DNA from: Fulverythrobacter ferritrahens
Lineage (GTDB): Bacteria; Pseudomonadota; Alphaproteobacteria; Sphingomonadales; Sphingomonadaceae
DNA: 64,000 bases
Reading direction: 5' to 3'
NCBI RefSeq assembly: GCF_020539485.1
Contig: NZ_JACDXU010000001.1
Span: 806,001 to 870,000, forward strand
Shown here: piece by piece, positions 22,390 to 32,190 of the stretch
Position numbering within the stretch: position 1 is the first letter of the stretch
How the letters are laid out: the number at the start of each line of letters is the position of its first letter
Notes under the pieces: model-generated
The model's input: the letters and a program-made list of their open reading frames with translations, nothing else
Told to the model about the DNA's origin: nothing
Databases searched by the model: none
Made by a program: the position numbers and the translations under genes

Positions 22390-22844
22390 TCCCATTCACC
22401 CCCGTCGGCTTCCTCATCTTCCGCATTGTTGCCGAAGGCGCGCATCATGGCCTTTGCCTTGGCCTGGGCGATTCTGATCAGAGCGAATGCGGTGACCAGC
22501 AGAACCACAAAAACTATGGCAGTTGCGCCAATGGCGCCAACCAGCGGCGTGAGGGCAAGCAAGGCCCCGAGAACCAGCGCGACGATTGCCAGGACCACCA
22601 GCAGCGCAGCAATGCCACCGGCAATGAACAGGACCTTCGCCTGCTGGCCGATATAGGCTGCCCGCGTCTTCTGATAGGCGATTTCGGCATCCGCATAGGT
22701 TCGCCCATCCTCGATCAGGGTGGCGAGATCATCGAACAGCGAAGATGTACCAGTGTCCTGTTGGCGGCCCTCATCCTGCGGAACCGGGCCGGCAACGGGG
22801 TCATCTGGCGATTGGGCTGTCATGCGGCGGGGTGAACCGTCCAT
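22386..22844 (-). CDS. phage holin-like (YqjE-type) membrane protein
   Basis: About 152 residues with two adjacent strongly hydrophobic helices (residues ~72-95, VLFIAGGIAALLVVLAIVAL, and ~103-125), a positive loop and an acidic tail (EDEEADGGEWE). A preceding helix with LIEDGRTYADAEIAYQK is typical of the Phage_holin_3_6/YqjE family. Despite the name these are not phage genes; they occur beside DUF883 (YqjD) genes, exactly the arrangement here. The start may be the ATG at 22844 or at 22823; the former leaves 19 bases after the DUF883-like gene. Confidence 0.75.
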   Translation of the reverse strand: MDGSPRRMTAQSPDDPVAGPVPQDEGRQQDTGTSSLFDDLATLIEDGRTYADAEIAYQKTRAAYIGQQAKVLFIAGGIAALLVVLAIVALVLGALLALTPLVGAIGATAIVFVVLLVTAFALIRIAQAKAKAMMRAFGNNAEDEEADGGEWE

Positions 22845-22863
22845 GGAGGCCCCTGTCAACGGA

Positions 22864-23394
22864 TTACTTCGAGCTGGAGAACAGGCGAGCAACCAGGAAG
22901 CCTGCCACTGCGGCAAGGCCAACGGCAAGGCCGGGGCTCTTGCGGACGAACTCCCGGGCATCCTCGCCCAGTTCATCGAGTTCCTTCGCGTCGATCTTCT
23001 CTGCCGTTTCCTTCATCTTGCGGGAGGCAGAACGGGCATAATCGCCATATTTCGCGCCGAAGCGATCATCGATCGTGGAGGCATTGTCCTCAACCAGCTT
23101 GCCAAGGCCGGCGATGGCATCGCTGGTACGGGTCTTGCCTTCGGCGGCCAGTTCGCCGGCCTTTGCCTTGGCCTGTTCGCCATAGGCTTTGGCATCCTCC
23201 ATCCAGTCGCCGGATTTTGCGGTCGCCCGTTCCCGGGCTTCAGCGGTGAGGGCCGCGGCGCCAGCCTTGGCTTCCTCAATCGCGCGGGTGAACTTCTGCT
23301 TTGCCTCGTCCGTGTGGCTGGCGGGTGCCTTTGCCTTGGCGGCGGGCTTTGCCTTCGTCGTCTTGGCGGGAGTTTTCGCGGGGGTCTGTGCCAT
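22864..23394 (-). CDS. DUF883/YqjD-like stress protein with C-terminal membrane anchor
   Basis: 176 residues, rich in Ala and Lys. The N-terminus is a run of T-P-A-K repeats, then a long helical, apolipophorin-like region, and at the end EDAREFVRKSPGLAVGLAAV followed by a hydrophobic segment and LFSSSK. That C-terminal helix with G-x-A/V-x-G is the hallmark of the DUF883/ElaB/YqjD family; E. coli YqjD ties stationary-phase ribosomes to the inner membrane. I use the ATG at 23394 because an AAAGGA ribosome site lies nine bases upstream; a GTG six codons earlier lacks one. First gene of a four-gene operon. Confidence 0.75.
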   Translation of the reverse strand: MAQTPAKTPAKTTKAKPAAKAKAPASHTDEAKQKFTRAIEEAKAGAAALTAEARERATAKSGDWMEDAKAYGEQAKAKAGELAAEGKTRTSDAIAGLGKLVEDNASTIDDRFGAKYGDYARSASRKMKETAEKIDAKELDELGEDAREFVRKSPGLAVGLAAVAGFLVARLFSSSK

Positions 23395-23471
23395 CGGATT
23401 GAGTCCTTTCACCCTTGGGGATTGAGGCTATGATGTTGAAGCGGCCGGGCGCCGCCTCTTCTTAAATAGGA

Positions 23472-23496
23472 AACGTGGCTTGCTTGCCAATGTCCC
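23472..23496 (-). promoter_or_regulatory. candidate EcfG-type (general stress) promoter of the DUF883-like operon
   Basis: On the minus strand GGGAC (23496-23492) and CGTT (23475-23472) are separated by 16 bases. The alphaproteobacterial EcfG consensus is about GGAAC-N16/17-CGTT, so one base differs. It lies 78 bases upstream of the first gene. The match is short and could be chance. Confidence 0.4.
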
Positions 23497-23555
23497 ACTG
23501 ACTAGGAGGCCCGCATTTCCATTATTGCACCGCATCATAGCAGCCGGAGCCTTAA

Positions 23556-24848
<1,293 letters not shown>

Positions 24849-24873
24849 GCAAACCCGCATCCTTCGACCAACA

Positions 24874-24904
24874 GTATCCCGCTCTCGACGAGCGGGATAC
24901 TTTT
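24874..24904 (+). terminator. Rho-independent terminator of eno
   Basis: Perfect 10-base stem GTATCCCGCT/AGCGGGATAC with a 7-base loop, then TTTT, 25 bases after the stop. Confidence 0.9.
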
Positions 24905-24991
24905 CGGTCATTCTTCGTCCTATCAGGTTCCGTATGAAACCATGTTGCGCGCGGCGGGAGATGCTGCGCGTGGCCGGACGAAGGGACTGAC

Positions 24992-27052
24992 ATGAAGAAT
25001 AGCCTGATCGCGGCGCTGCTGCTTGGCACTGCCGCAATCATCGCCGGGCCAGTGGCCTGTTCCAGCGGAACCGAGACGTTCGCCACCGGCACCGGACTGG
25101 GGATCGAAAAGGGCTGGATGGATACCTCGGTCAAGCCGGGGGATGATTTCTATGCCTTTGCCAACGGCACCTGGAACAAGACGACCGAGATTCCCGCGGA
25201 TCGCGCCAGCACTGGCGGTTTCGTCATCGCCTTTAACGAGACGGAAAAGCAGCTCGACGCGCTGATCAGGAATATCGCCACATCCGATGCTGCGGATGAC
25301 ACTGCGGAAGGGCGGATCCGCAACCTCTACAGATCCTACATGGATACCGGCGCTATCGAGAAGGCGGGACTAGGTCCGATAAAGCCCGATCTGAATCGGT
25401 TCGCTGCCATCAAGGACAGGAAGAGCCTTTCGGCGGTAATCGGCAGCCAATTGCGCGCCGATGTCGATCCGCTCAACGCGACGGATTTCGGCACCGAGAA
25501 CCTGTTCGGCATCTTCGTGACGCAGGCGCTTTCCGGCGGGGAAGTGGTGCCCTACCTACTCCAGGGCGGCCTGGGTTTGCCGGAGCGGAAATATTATCTC
25601 TCTTCCGATCCGGAAATGGCGAAGCTGCGTGGGGCCTATCGTCAATATATCCAGGATGTCTTTGCCTCGGCGGGAGAGGGTAACTCCGCCGCGAAGGCCG
25701 GACGGGTGTTCGATCTCGAGATGAAGATCGCCCGGGCTCATGCAAGCCGGGAAGAAAGCGAAAGCTTCACCCAATCGGCAACGCTGTGGACGCGGGCTGA
25801 GCTGGAGAAAAATGCGCCGGGGGCGGATTGGGCCGCTTTGCTCGACGCGGCGCAACTGGGCCAGCAGGGTAAATTCGCCGCTTATCATCCGGGGGCGATC
25901 AAGGGGCTTTCAAAGCTGATCGCCAGCGAACCGCTGGACGCATGGAAGGACTGGCTGGCGTTCCACCAGATCAACACCAATGCCGACGTTCTGCCGGCGA
26001 AATTCGATAGCCTGCATTTCGCCTTTTACGGCACGACCTTGTCCGGCACGCCCGAGCAACGCAGCCGGGATAAACGCGCATTGGCGACGGTGAGCGAGTT
26101 GCTGGGAGACGACCTCGGCCAGCTCTATGTGGCGAAATATTTCCCCGCTTCGGCCAAGGCGCAGATCGAAGGGATTGTGGGCAATATCAAGCGCGCCTTT
26201 GGCGTGAGAGTGCAGGCGATTGACTGGCTTGCTTCGGAAACCAAGGCAGAGGCGTTGAAGAAGGTCGAAACGATCCAGGTGGGCGTCGGCTATTCTGATA
26301 AATGGCGCGATTTCTCGTCTGTGAAGATTGCGGCGGGTAGCCCATATGCGGATGTGCAGGCTGCTCGGAAGGCTGAATATGCACATCAGCTTGGCAAGAT
26401 CGGCAAACCGCTGGACAAGGCCGAATGGTGGATGACGCCGCAAACCGTCAACGCGGTGAATCTGCCCGTGCAGAATGCGCTGAACTTCCCGGCGGCGATC
26501 CTGCAGCGCCCCTTCTTCGATCCGCGGGCTGATCCTGCCTATAATTACGGGGCTATCGGCGCGGTGATCGGTCACGAAATCAGCCACAGCTTCGATAATA
26601 ATGGTGCGGAATTCGATTCCGTTGGTGCATTGCGCAACTGGTGGACCGATGCGGACCGCAAAAGGTTCGAGGAAGCAGGCCAGAAGCTGGCGGCCCAATT
26701 CGACAGCTATGAGCCGTTTCCGGGTTTACATGTGAACGGCAAGCTCACTCTGGGTGAGAACATTGCCGACGTTGCAGGCCTTGCGGCCGCTTACGACGCC
26801 TATCGCGCTTCGCTGGGTGGTAAGGAAGCGCCAGTGATTGACGGTTTCACCGGAGATCAGCGCTTCTTTATCGCCTATGCCCAGGCATGGGCCACAAAGA
26901 TGCGCGATGCGGCACTGCGCCAGCGGATCGCCACACCGGGCATGTATCGTGCGTTGACCGTGCGTAACCTCGATGCCTGGTACAAGGCGTTTGACGTCAA
27001 CCCGGGTGACAAGCTGTATCTAGCGCCGGAAGAACGTGTGCGGATCTGGTAA
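24992..27052 (+). CDS. M13 family zinc metallopeptidase (PepO/neprilysin-like)
   Basis: 686 residues. A signal peptide (MKNSLIAALLLGTAAIIAG) leads to a cysteine in PVACSSG that resembles a lipobox, though the -3 proline is unusual, so it may be either a lipoprotein or secreted. The first ~400 residues are the M13 N-terminal domain (KPGDDFYAFANGTWNKT). The catalytic site is VIGHEISHSFDNNGAEFD near residue 530, with the third zinc ligand in LGENIADVAGLAAAY. The C-terminal tryptophan (ERVRIW) is also typical. Likely periplasmic peptide degradation. A strong ribosome site (GAAGGGA) precedes the ATG. Confidence 0.93.
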   Translation: MKNSLIAALLLGTAAIIAGPVACSSGTETFATGTGLGIEKGWMDTSVKPGDDFYAFANGTWNKTTEIPADRASTGGFVIAFNETEKQLDALIRNIATSDAADDTAEGRIRNLYRSYMDTGAIEKAGLGPIKPDLNRFAAIKDRKSLSAVIGSQLRADVDPLNATDFGTENLFGIFVTQALSGGEVVPYLLQGGLGLPERKYYLSSDPEMAKLRGAYRQYIQDVFASAGEGNSAAKAGRVFDLEMKIARAHASREESESFTQSATLWTRAELEKNAPGADWAALLDAAQLGQQGKFAAYHPGAIKGLSKLIASEPLDAWKDWLAFHQINTNADVLPAKFDSLHFAFYGTTLSGTPEQRSRDKRALATVSELLGDDLGQLYVAKYFPASAKAQIEGIVGNIKRAFGVRVQAIDWLASETKAEALKKVETIQVGVGYSDKWRDFSSVKIAAGSPYADVQAARKAEYAHQLGKIGKPLDKAEWWMTPQTVNAVNLPVQNALNFPAAILQRPFFDPRADPAYNYGAIGAVIGHEISHSFDNNGAEFDSVGALRNWWTDADRKRFEEAGQKLAAQFDSYEPFPGLHVNGKLTLGENIADVAGLAAAYDAYRASLGGKEAPVIDGFTGDQRFFIAYAQAWATKMRDAALRQRIATPGMYRALTVRNLDAWYKAFDVNPGDKLYLAPEERVRIW

Positions 27053-27064
27053 ACCTGAAAAACA

Positions 27065-27094
27065 GGGGCGCCTCAGCCGAAACTGAGGCGCCCC
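27065..27094. terminator. convergent bidirectional terminator
   Basis: Perfect 12-base stem GGGGCGCCTCAG/CTGAGGCGCCCC with a 6-base loop, between the M13 peptidase and the convergent aldo/keto reductase. GTTTGTTT follows on the plus strand and TGTTTTT on the minus strand. Confidence 0.88.
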
Positions 27095-27101
27095 GTTTGT
27101 T

Positions 27102-28031
27102 TCAGGCGGAGCCGGCAGCAGAAAGCTGAGCCAGTTGCTCGCCGCTGAGTTCGAGTGAGACGGCTTCCAGCAAGGCGTCGAGCTGTTCCGGAGTGCGTGC
27201 GCTCGCGATAGGGGCGGCAATGCCGGACTGAGCGTTGATCCACGCCAGGGCGATCGCGGCATGGCTGGCGCCGGTCTCCGCCGCGATCACGTCCATCACG
27301 CCCAGGATCGGCAGGCCCTGTTCGAAAAAGCGGTCCATCCCATATCCACGTGCGGACTGGCCGAAATCATCCCGCGAGCGATATTTGCCGGTCAGAAAGC
27401 CTGAGGCGAGGCCGAAATAGGGCAGGGCGGCAATATCGCGCGCCACGCACAAATCCTGCACCGGGCCTTCATAATCGCTGCGGCGAACGAGATTATACTC
27501 GTTCTGCAGCACGCTATAGGCTGTCTGCCCGGCAGCTTCCGCCGTTTCGATAGCGGCGATCAGGCGATCCGCCGTAAAGTTGGAAGCGCCCAGTTCGCGA
27601 ACCTTGCCAGCCTTTACCAGCGCATCGAAACCACCGGCTACTTCGTCGAGAGGAACGGTCTGATCGTCCCGATGGGCGTAATAGAGATCTACATAATCGG
27701 TGCGCAGCCGTTCGAGCGATTTATCCAGTTCGGCAGCCACCTTTTCGGGCGCGAGGTCGCCCGGATTGCAGTGCATTCCGGTTTTGGTAGCGATCAGCAT
27801 GTCGGAGCGGACGCCCCGTGCTTCCAGCCATTTGCCGATCATGGCCTCGCTCTCGCCGCCGACATGGCCGGGTGCCCAGTCGGAATAGCCCTGAGCGGTA
27901 TCGACCATGCGACCGCCGGCCTCATAGAACTTGTCGAGCACCGCATAGCTCGCATCCTGATCGGCGGTCCAGCCGAATACGTTTCCGCCCAGACACAGGC
28001 GGATGCCGCCGATTGCAGGATGCTTGCTCAT
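27102..28031 (-). CDS. aldo/keto reductase
   Basis: 309 residues of the AKR (beta/alpha)8 family. The catalytic tetrad is visible: Asp and Tyr in [11 protein letters not shown], Lys in LIATKTGMH, and His in DLYYAHRDD. The NADPH-binding end with ISSART-type loop appears as [17 protein letters not shown]. The substrate is unknown. The start overlaps the ribH stop by four bases (ATGA), placing it in the riboflavin operon; it may serve a related redox step or simply be carried along. Confidence 0.9.
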   Translation of the reverse strand: MSKHPAIGGIRLCLGGNVFGWTADQDASYAVLDKFYEAGGRMVDTAQGYSDWAPGHVGGESEAMIGKWLEARGVRSDMLIATKTGMHCNPGDLAPEKVAAELDKSLERLRTDYVDLYYAHRDDQTVPLDEVAGGFDALVKAGKVRELGASNFTADRLIAAIETAEAAGQTAYSVLQNEYNLVRRSDYEGPVQDLCVARDIAALPYFGLASGFLTGKYRSRDDFGQSARGYGMDRFFEQGLPILGVMDVIAAETGASHAAIALAWINAQSGIAAPIASARTPEQLDALLEAVSLELSGEQLAQLSAAGSA

Positions 28032-28450
28032 GTGAATCTCTCCCTGATGGCCAGCAGGGCCAATGCCGCCTTCGCCGCTTCGCCGCCCTTGTCCTTCTGG
28101 GCAGGATCGGCACGGACCAGCGCCTGCGCTTCGTTCTCCACGGTAAGGATACCGTTGCCGATCGCAAGCCCGTCCATGGTCAGGGCCATGATCCCTCGCG
28201 CACTTTCTCCGGCGACAATTTCGAAATGATAGGTTTCGCCGCGGATCACCACGCCTATACCGACGTAGCCGTCATAGCGGCCGCTTTCGCTGGCCAGAGC
28301 AATCGCGCCAGGAATTTCGAGCGCGCCCGGTACGGTGAGCACTTCAACCGAATGCCCTGCTGTTTCCAGGGCGGCGCGGGCTCCAGCCACCAGCATATCG
28401 TTCAAATGATCATAGAAGCGCGCTTCGACGATAAGGAAATTTGCCATCAT
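28028..28450 (-). CDS. ribH: 6,7-dimethyl-8-ribityllumazine synthase
   Basis: Joins the RibB product 3,4-dihydroxybutanone-4-phosphate with the aminouracil to give lumazine, the penultimate step to riboflavin. 140 residues, typical length. [20 protein letters not shown], the [12 protein letters not shown] loop and the [14 protein letters not shown] region are family hallmarks. The first of two adjacent ATGs overlaps the ribB stop (ATGA). Flanked by ribB upstream and the aldo/keto reductase downstream in one operon. Confidence 0.96.
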   Translation of the reverse strand: MMANFLIVEARFYDHLNDMLVAGARAALETAGHSVEVLTVPGALEIPGAIALASESGRYDGYVGIGVVIRGETYHFEIVAGESARGIMALTMDGLAIGNGILTVENEAQALVRADPAQKDKGGEAAKAALALLAIRERFT

Positions 28451-29757
28451 GCGGCTCCTTCAGTGAGAATGGGACGTTCGCCGACAATCGAAAGATCATA
28501 TCCTTCGAGGCCGACCAGCGAATGCTGGGTATTGGTGAGCAGGATCATGTCATGCACGCCCAGTTCAGCCAGAATCTGGGCTCCAACGCCATAGTCGCGC
28601 TGTTCCTGCGCCATGTCTTCCGATTTGTCGCTCTGCGTTACGGGTTGCTCACGGCGGAGGATTGAACGGCTGGCGAAATTGGGGCTGGGGCGATTGATAA
28701 GCACCACCACGCCTGCGCCTTCTTCCCCGATGGCCCGCATGGCACCTTCCAGCAGACCCTGCCGGCGCCCGGCTTCGGCGAATACGTCATCGAATACGGA
28801 CATGGCGTGCATCCGCACCAGTGTCGGTTTTGCCGGATCGATATTGCCTTTGACGAGCGCCATGGTCTCATCCCTGGTGGCCCTGTTATAAAAGCTCACC
28901 GCTCGCCATTCGCCGCCCCAGCGGCTGACAAAGCGGGTTTCGGCGGTCTTCTCCACCAGATGATCATGCTTGCGGCGATAGGCGATCAGGTCACGGATCG
29001 TACCCATCTTGAGATTGTGCATGCGCGCGAAGCGGATCAGGTCGTCCATCCGCGCCATGGTGCCGTCTTCATTCATGATCTCGCAGATCACGCCCGAGGG
29101 ATTGAGGCCGGCGAGGCGGGATATGTCTACCGAGGCTTCCGTATGGCCCGCCCGCACGAGCACTCCGCCGTCCTTGGCGACGAGGGGAAATACATGGCCG
29201 GGTGTGACGATATCCTCCGGCCCCTTGGCCGCATCGATTGCCACGGAAATCGTTCGCGCCCTGTCACCCGCGCTGATTCCCGTGGTCACGCCCACTCGGG
29301 CTTCGATCGAGGTTGTAAAAGCGGTTTCATGCCTCGTGCGATTGTTGCGGCTCATCAATTCGAGCCCCAACTGATCTACTCGTGCTTTGGTGAGGGCCAG
29401 GCAGACGAGTCCGCGGCCATAAGTGGCCATGAAATTGATCGCATCGGGTGTGGCCATCTGGCCGGGAATGATCAGGTCGCCCTCATTCTCGCGATCTTCG
29501 TCATCCACGAGGATATACATGCGTCCATTTCGCGCCTCCTCGATGATCTGTTCGATCGGAACCAGCACGGGCGCATCGTCATTGGCGTTGAGGAAACGCT
29601 CCAGCTTGGCCAGCGTTTCTGCCGTAGGGTTCCATCCCGGGTCGGTGCAGTCACGCAACGTATTGGCATGAAGTCCTGCGGCGCGCGCAAGGCCGGCGCG
29701 TGACATGCGCCCTTCGCTGACGATCTCGCGAACGCGAGTGATGGTCTGATTGCTCAT
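28447..29757 (-). CDS. ribB: RibB fused to an N-terminal HTH and a degenerate cyclohydrolase II
   Basis: 436 residues in three parts. Residues ~5-55 are a helix-turn-helix ([17 protein letters not shown], then [17 protein letters not shown]) of the Xre type. Residues ~66-270 are 3,4-dihydroxy-2-butanone-4-phosphate synthase, with [13 protein letters not shown] and [16 protein letters not shown], converting ribulose-5-phosphate. The rest has the layout of GTP cyclohydrolase II but its zinc-site CLTGDVFGSxxCDCG is replaced by [15 protein letters not shown]: all three cysteines are gone, as is the REGRG motif, so that domain should be catalytically dead. An active RibA must be elsewhere. I use the ATG at 29757; a TTG three codons up is possible. 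Confidence 0.93.
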   Translation of the reverse strand: MSNQTITRVREIVSEGRMSRAGLARAAGLHANTLRDCTDPGWNPTAETLAKLERFLNANDDAPVLVPIEQIIEEARNGRMYILVDDEDRENEGDLIIPGQMATPDAINFMATYGRGLVCLALTKARVDQLGLELMSRNNRTRHETAFTTSIEARVGVTTGISAGDRARTISVAIDAAKGPEDIVTPGHVFPLVAKDGGVLVRAGHTEASVDISRLAGLNPSGVICEIMNEDGTMARMDDLIRFARMHNLKMGTIRDLIAYRRKHDHLVEKTAETRFVSRWGGEWRAVSFYNRATRDETMALVKGNIDPAKPTLVRMHAMSVFDDVFAEAGRRQGLLEGAMRAIGEEGAGVVVLINRPSPNFASRSILRREQPVTQSDKSEDMAQEQRDYGVGAQILAELGVHDMILLTNTQHSLVGLEGYDLSIVGERPILTEGAA

Positions 29758-29768
29758 GGGCAGCAATT

Positions 29769-29788
29769 AATCACACTATAATGTGATT
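29769..29788. promoter_or_regulatory. 20-base palindrome in the ribB/flavin-reductase intergenic region
   Basis: AATCACA-N6-TGTGATT, perfect 7-base arms, located 12-31 bases upstream of the ribB ATG and 84 bases upstream of the flavin reductase ATG. On the minus strand the centre reads ATTATAGT, which resembles a -10 box, so a protein bound here would cover the ribB promoter. The arm order (TCACA outside, TGTGA inside) is opposite to a CRP site. The HTH at the N-terminus of RibB is an obvious candidate to bind. Confidence 0.55.
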
Positions 29789-29872
29789 GCAAGGAAGGCG
29801 ATACACATTCCATTGGCGCTGGGGCCGTGGCAAGGTTAAACCCGTGCCTGACTGATGCGATATGGAGATTTC

Positions 29873-30376
29873 ATGGGCCAGAATGACATTCTTGACGCTT
29901 TCCGCAGCGCCATGCGCCATGTGGCCGCCACCGTCTATGCCGTGACCACAGGCCATGACGGAGAGCGTTTCGGTATTCTCGCCACGGCAGTCAGTTCCCT
30001 CAGCTTCGATCCGCCTTCCTTGCTGGTGTGTATCAACCGGGCCGGCTCTCTCCACGAACCGATTGCATCCACCGACCGCTTTTGCGTGAACGTGCTGGGG
30101 GTCGGCAATCGCGACGTGGCGGATTGCTTCGCGCGCGGTGGCACCGGGGAAGAACGCTTCTCGATTGGCGATTGGGTGGAAGAACAGGGTGTTCCGGTCC
30201 TTGCGAGCGCCCAATCCAGCCTGGTTTGCCGGATCGCGCATCGCCACGCCTTTGGTACGCACACGATCATCATCGGGGAATTGATCGCAGCGCGACATAG
30301 GGAAAACGCTAAGCCGCTGACATATTACGACGGACGGTATATCGACATTACCGAAGCGCCCGATCAGCAACCTTAG
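29873..30376 (+). CDS. flavin reductase (DIM6/HpaC-like) domain protein
   Basis: 167 residues starting MGQNDILDAFRSAMRHVAAT. The family marks are the FMN-binding strand ATAVSSLSFDPPSLLVCINR and SDRFCVNVL-like region (here TDRFCVNVLGVGN), and the closing GELIAARHRENAKPLTYYDGRY. It supplies reduced FMN/FAD to monooxygenases, or reduces other acceptors. The ATG at 29873 has a GGAG site five bases upstream; an earlier ATG at 29855 lacks one. Divergent from ribB across a 115-base region with a palindrome. Confidence 0.88.
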   Translation: MGQNDILDAFRSAMRHVAATVYAVTTGHDGERFGILATAVSSLSFDPPSLLVCINRAGSLHEPIASTDRFCVNVLGVGNRDVADCFARGGTGEERFSIGDWVEEQGVPVLASAQSSLVCRIAHRHAFGTHTIIIGELIAARHRENAKPLTYYDGRYIDITEAPDQQP

Positions 30377-30399
30377 CGAATCGACGGAGAGACTATCAC

Positions 30400-30795
30400 A
30401 TGCAGAAATGCTGGAGTGTACCGGCGGCAGTGCTTGCACTGCTGGCGCCGGTGGCGGCGCACGCGCATCATTCATTCGCGGCCTTTTTCGATCCCGAAAA
30501 GATCATCACCATCAAGGGCACAGTAACGGAGTTCCGTTTCACCAATCCCCACGGCACCGTTGCGCTCGACGTGAAGGGTAAGGATGGCAAGGTCGTCCAC
30601 TGGCGCGCCGAAACCAATGCGCCGGTCATCCTGGTGCGTCGCGGCTGGAGCCGGGACATCATCAAACCCGGCGACACCATCTCGGTGGAAGGCTGGGTTT
30701 CGCGGGATGGGAAGCCCTATCTCCGCCTGAAGCAGGCCTTCGATGCCAGTGGCAAGCGGATCGGCAATGCGCCGTTTGGACAGGGCGACCACTGA
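30400..30795 (+). CDS. exported DUF6152-like protein
   Basis: 131 residues. Signal peptide (MQKCWSVPAAVLALLAPVAAHA) followed at once by HHSFAAFFDPEKIITIKGTV, the pattern of DUF6152 proteins, and a compact beta domain with FTNPHGTVALDVKG and SVEGWVSRDGKPYLRL. Probably periplasmic; function unknown. The stop shares a base with the ATG of the next gene (TGATG). Confidence 0.75.
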   Translation: MQKCWSVPAAVLALLAPVAAHAHHSFAAFFDPEKIITIKGTVTEFRFTNPHGTVALDVKGKDGKVVHWRAETNAPVILVRRGWSRDIIKPGDTISVEGWVSRDGKPYLRLKQAFDASGKRIGNAPFGQGDH

Positions 30796-31562
30796 TGCGC
30801 CGCCTTGCAGTCGCGCTTTTGCCGCTCGTGGCGATTGTCGCTTCGCCTGCCTATGCTGCGGATCATCCGGACCTGAACGGCTTCTGGTATCTCGATTTTG
30901 ACGAGGTTTCGCCCGTATCCAAGGACATGGTCGCGAAATTGCCGCCCAACACCGTTATTATCGACGATACGGGTGTCGCAGAATTTCCGCAGAATGAATA
31001 TGGTGGCCTGAAGCTGAAGCCCGAGGCGCTGGCCAAGGCGCAGCAGTGGAAGCCCACCGATGAGATGAAGCTCACCCGCGTGTGCCTTGCACCGTCGGTG
31101 ATCTATTCGATTCAGGGCCCGTTCCCGTTCGAAATCTATCAGAGCGATCAGATGATCGTCTTCAAATATGAGTATTTCGATCAGGTGCGGGTGGTGTTCA
31201 TGGATGGCCGCGGTCATCCTCCGGCCGATGCAGCCCATACCAAGGTTGGACATTCGATCGGCCATTGGGAAGAGGATGAATTGGTGATCGATACCACGCA
31301 TATCCTGCCTTCCACCATTACGAACAATGGCTTGGACCACAGTGCGAATATCCACATGGTCGAACGCTATCGTAAGCTGGATGACGGCACTCTGATGGCT
31401 ACCCAGTGGTTTGAAGACCCGGAAACGCTCGACAACAATGGCGCCCGGATCATCCAGTGGAAGAAGATCCCCGGCCAATATGTGAACGCCTATGACTGTG
31501 ATCCCAGCATAGCGCTGGAATATCAGCAGTTGGACGGCGATTCGGACAGTAGCGGCCAATAA
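30795..31562 (+). CDS. exported hypothetical protein paired with DUF6152
   Basis: 255 residues. Signal peptide MRRLAVALLPLVAIVASPAYA, then DHPDLNGFWYLDF. The mature part is rich in aromatic and acidic residues and has GHSIGHWEEDELVIDTTHI, a motif seen in sphingomonad secreted proteins found beside DUF6152 genes. I cannot name a function. Translationally coupled to the DUF6152 gene, which suggests that the two act together in the periplasm. Confidence 0.72.
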   Translation: MRRLAVALLPLVAIVASPAYAADHPDLNGFWYLDFDEVSPVSKDMVAKLPPNTVIIDDTGVAEFPQNEYGGLKLKPEALAKAQQWKPTDEMKLTRVCLAPSVIYSIQGPFPFEIYQSDQMIVFKYEYFDQVRVVFMDGRGHPPADAAHTKVGHSIGHWEEDELVIDTTHILPSTITNNGLDHSANIHMVERYRKLDDGTLMATQWFEDPETLDNNGARIIQWKKIPGQYVNAYDCDPSIALEYQQLDGDSDSSGQ

Positions 31563-31572
31563 TCCAGACGGG

Positions 31573-31616
31573 GCGGGGCGCAGTGTGACGAACAATATTC
31601 GTCCGATGCGCCCCGC
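31573..31616 (+). terminator. double-stem hairpin after the DUF6152 pair
   Basis: Outer 10-base stem GCGGGGCGCA/TGCGCCCCGC and inner 6-base stem GACGAA/TTCGTC. It begins 11 bases after the stop and probably ends the transcript, though it has no T run. Confidence 0.55.
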
Positions 31617-31972
31617 ACCTGGATGGCACGCGCTTGGGTGATGCCATGCGGCCTATCCCCATAAAGCGACGTAGAAAGCGCGGATCGCCTATTGCGGCTC
31701 TTTATGCCATAATAAAGTACGCGCTGACGCACCTTGCAGACAGTCGTTCGTCGACAACTAGCCCGCAATTGGCATGTATGGTTTGTCGGTTCGCAGGACC
31801 TGCGCGCCACAGGGGATCTTCCCAGGCTGTCGGTGCTTGGCGCGGCAGGCTTGGAACTGGGGCCGGTATATAGGCCTGCAGGCTCACGGGAACGCGAAGC
31901 AATACAGGACTGCTGTGACCGTCTTTGTGAGAAGGCCTCCCTTGAGGGGTGGTTCCAAGTGTTTGGAAAGTT
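31617..31972. other. gene-free stretch before tRNA-Lys
   Basis: 356 bases with only unconvincing short open frames on both strands (no ribosome sites, no family resemblance, arginine/serine-rich compositions typical of non-coding frames in GC-rich DNA). I find no recognisable RNA gene. Confidence 0.5.
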
Positions 31973-32048
<76 letters not shown>

Positions 32049-32140
32049 ACACGGGCTTCTGGGCCTCTCGGCCCGTTTCCGCCGTCCGGTTGTTCACCGG
32101 AGGCGCTCCATATAGAGCCTGTTTCGCTGGTGTGAAGAGG

Positions 32141-32172
32141 TTTTTGCCTCAAACTGTTATTTTAGGCAAAAA
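32141..32172. repeat. inverted repeat upstream of tRNA-Lys
   Basis: Perfect 9-base arms TTTTTGCCT/AGGCAAAAA with a 14-base AT-rich loop, in the 142-base gap between the winged-helix-like gene end and tRNA-Lys, both on the minus strand. It lies 19 bases after the gene stop and may end its transcript, but the T run is in the stem rather than after it. Confidence 0.45.
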
Positions 32173-32190
32173 ATATATCAAATCAGGCGG

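Noticed and set aside
22386-22844. Prophage remnant because of a holin-like protein
   Set aside because: YqjE-type holin-like proteins are normal chromosomal genes next to DUF883; no other phage gene is near.
28447-29757. Bifunctional RibBA annotation
   Set aside because: The cyclohydrolase II zinc cysteines and the REGRG motif are missing, so only the RibB activity is supported.
29769-29788. CRP/FNR-type site reading of the ribB palindrome
   Set aside because: The arms are in the opposite order to the CRP site (TGTGA-N6-TCACA) and lack the TTGAT of FNR.
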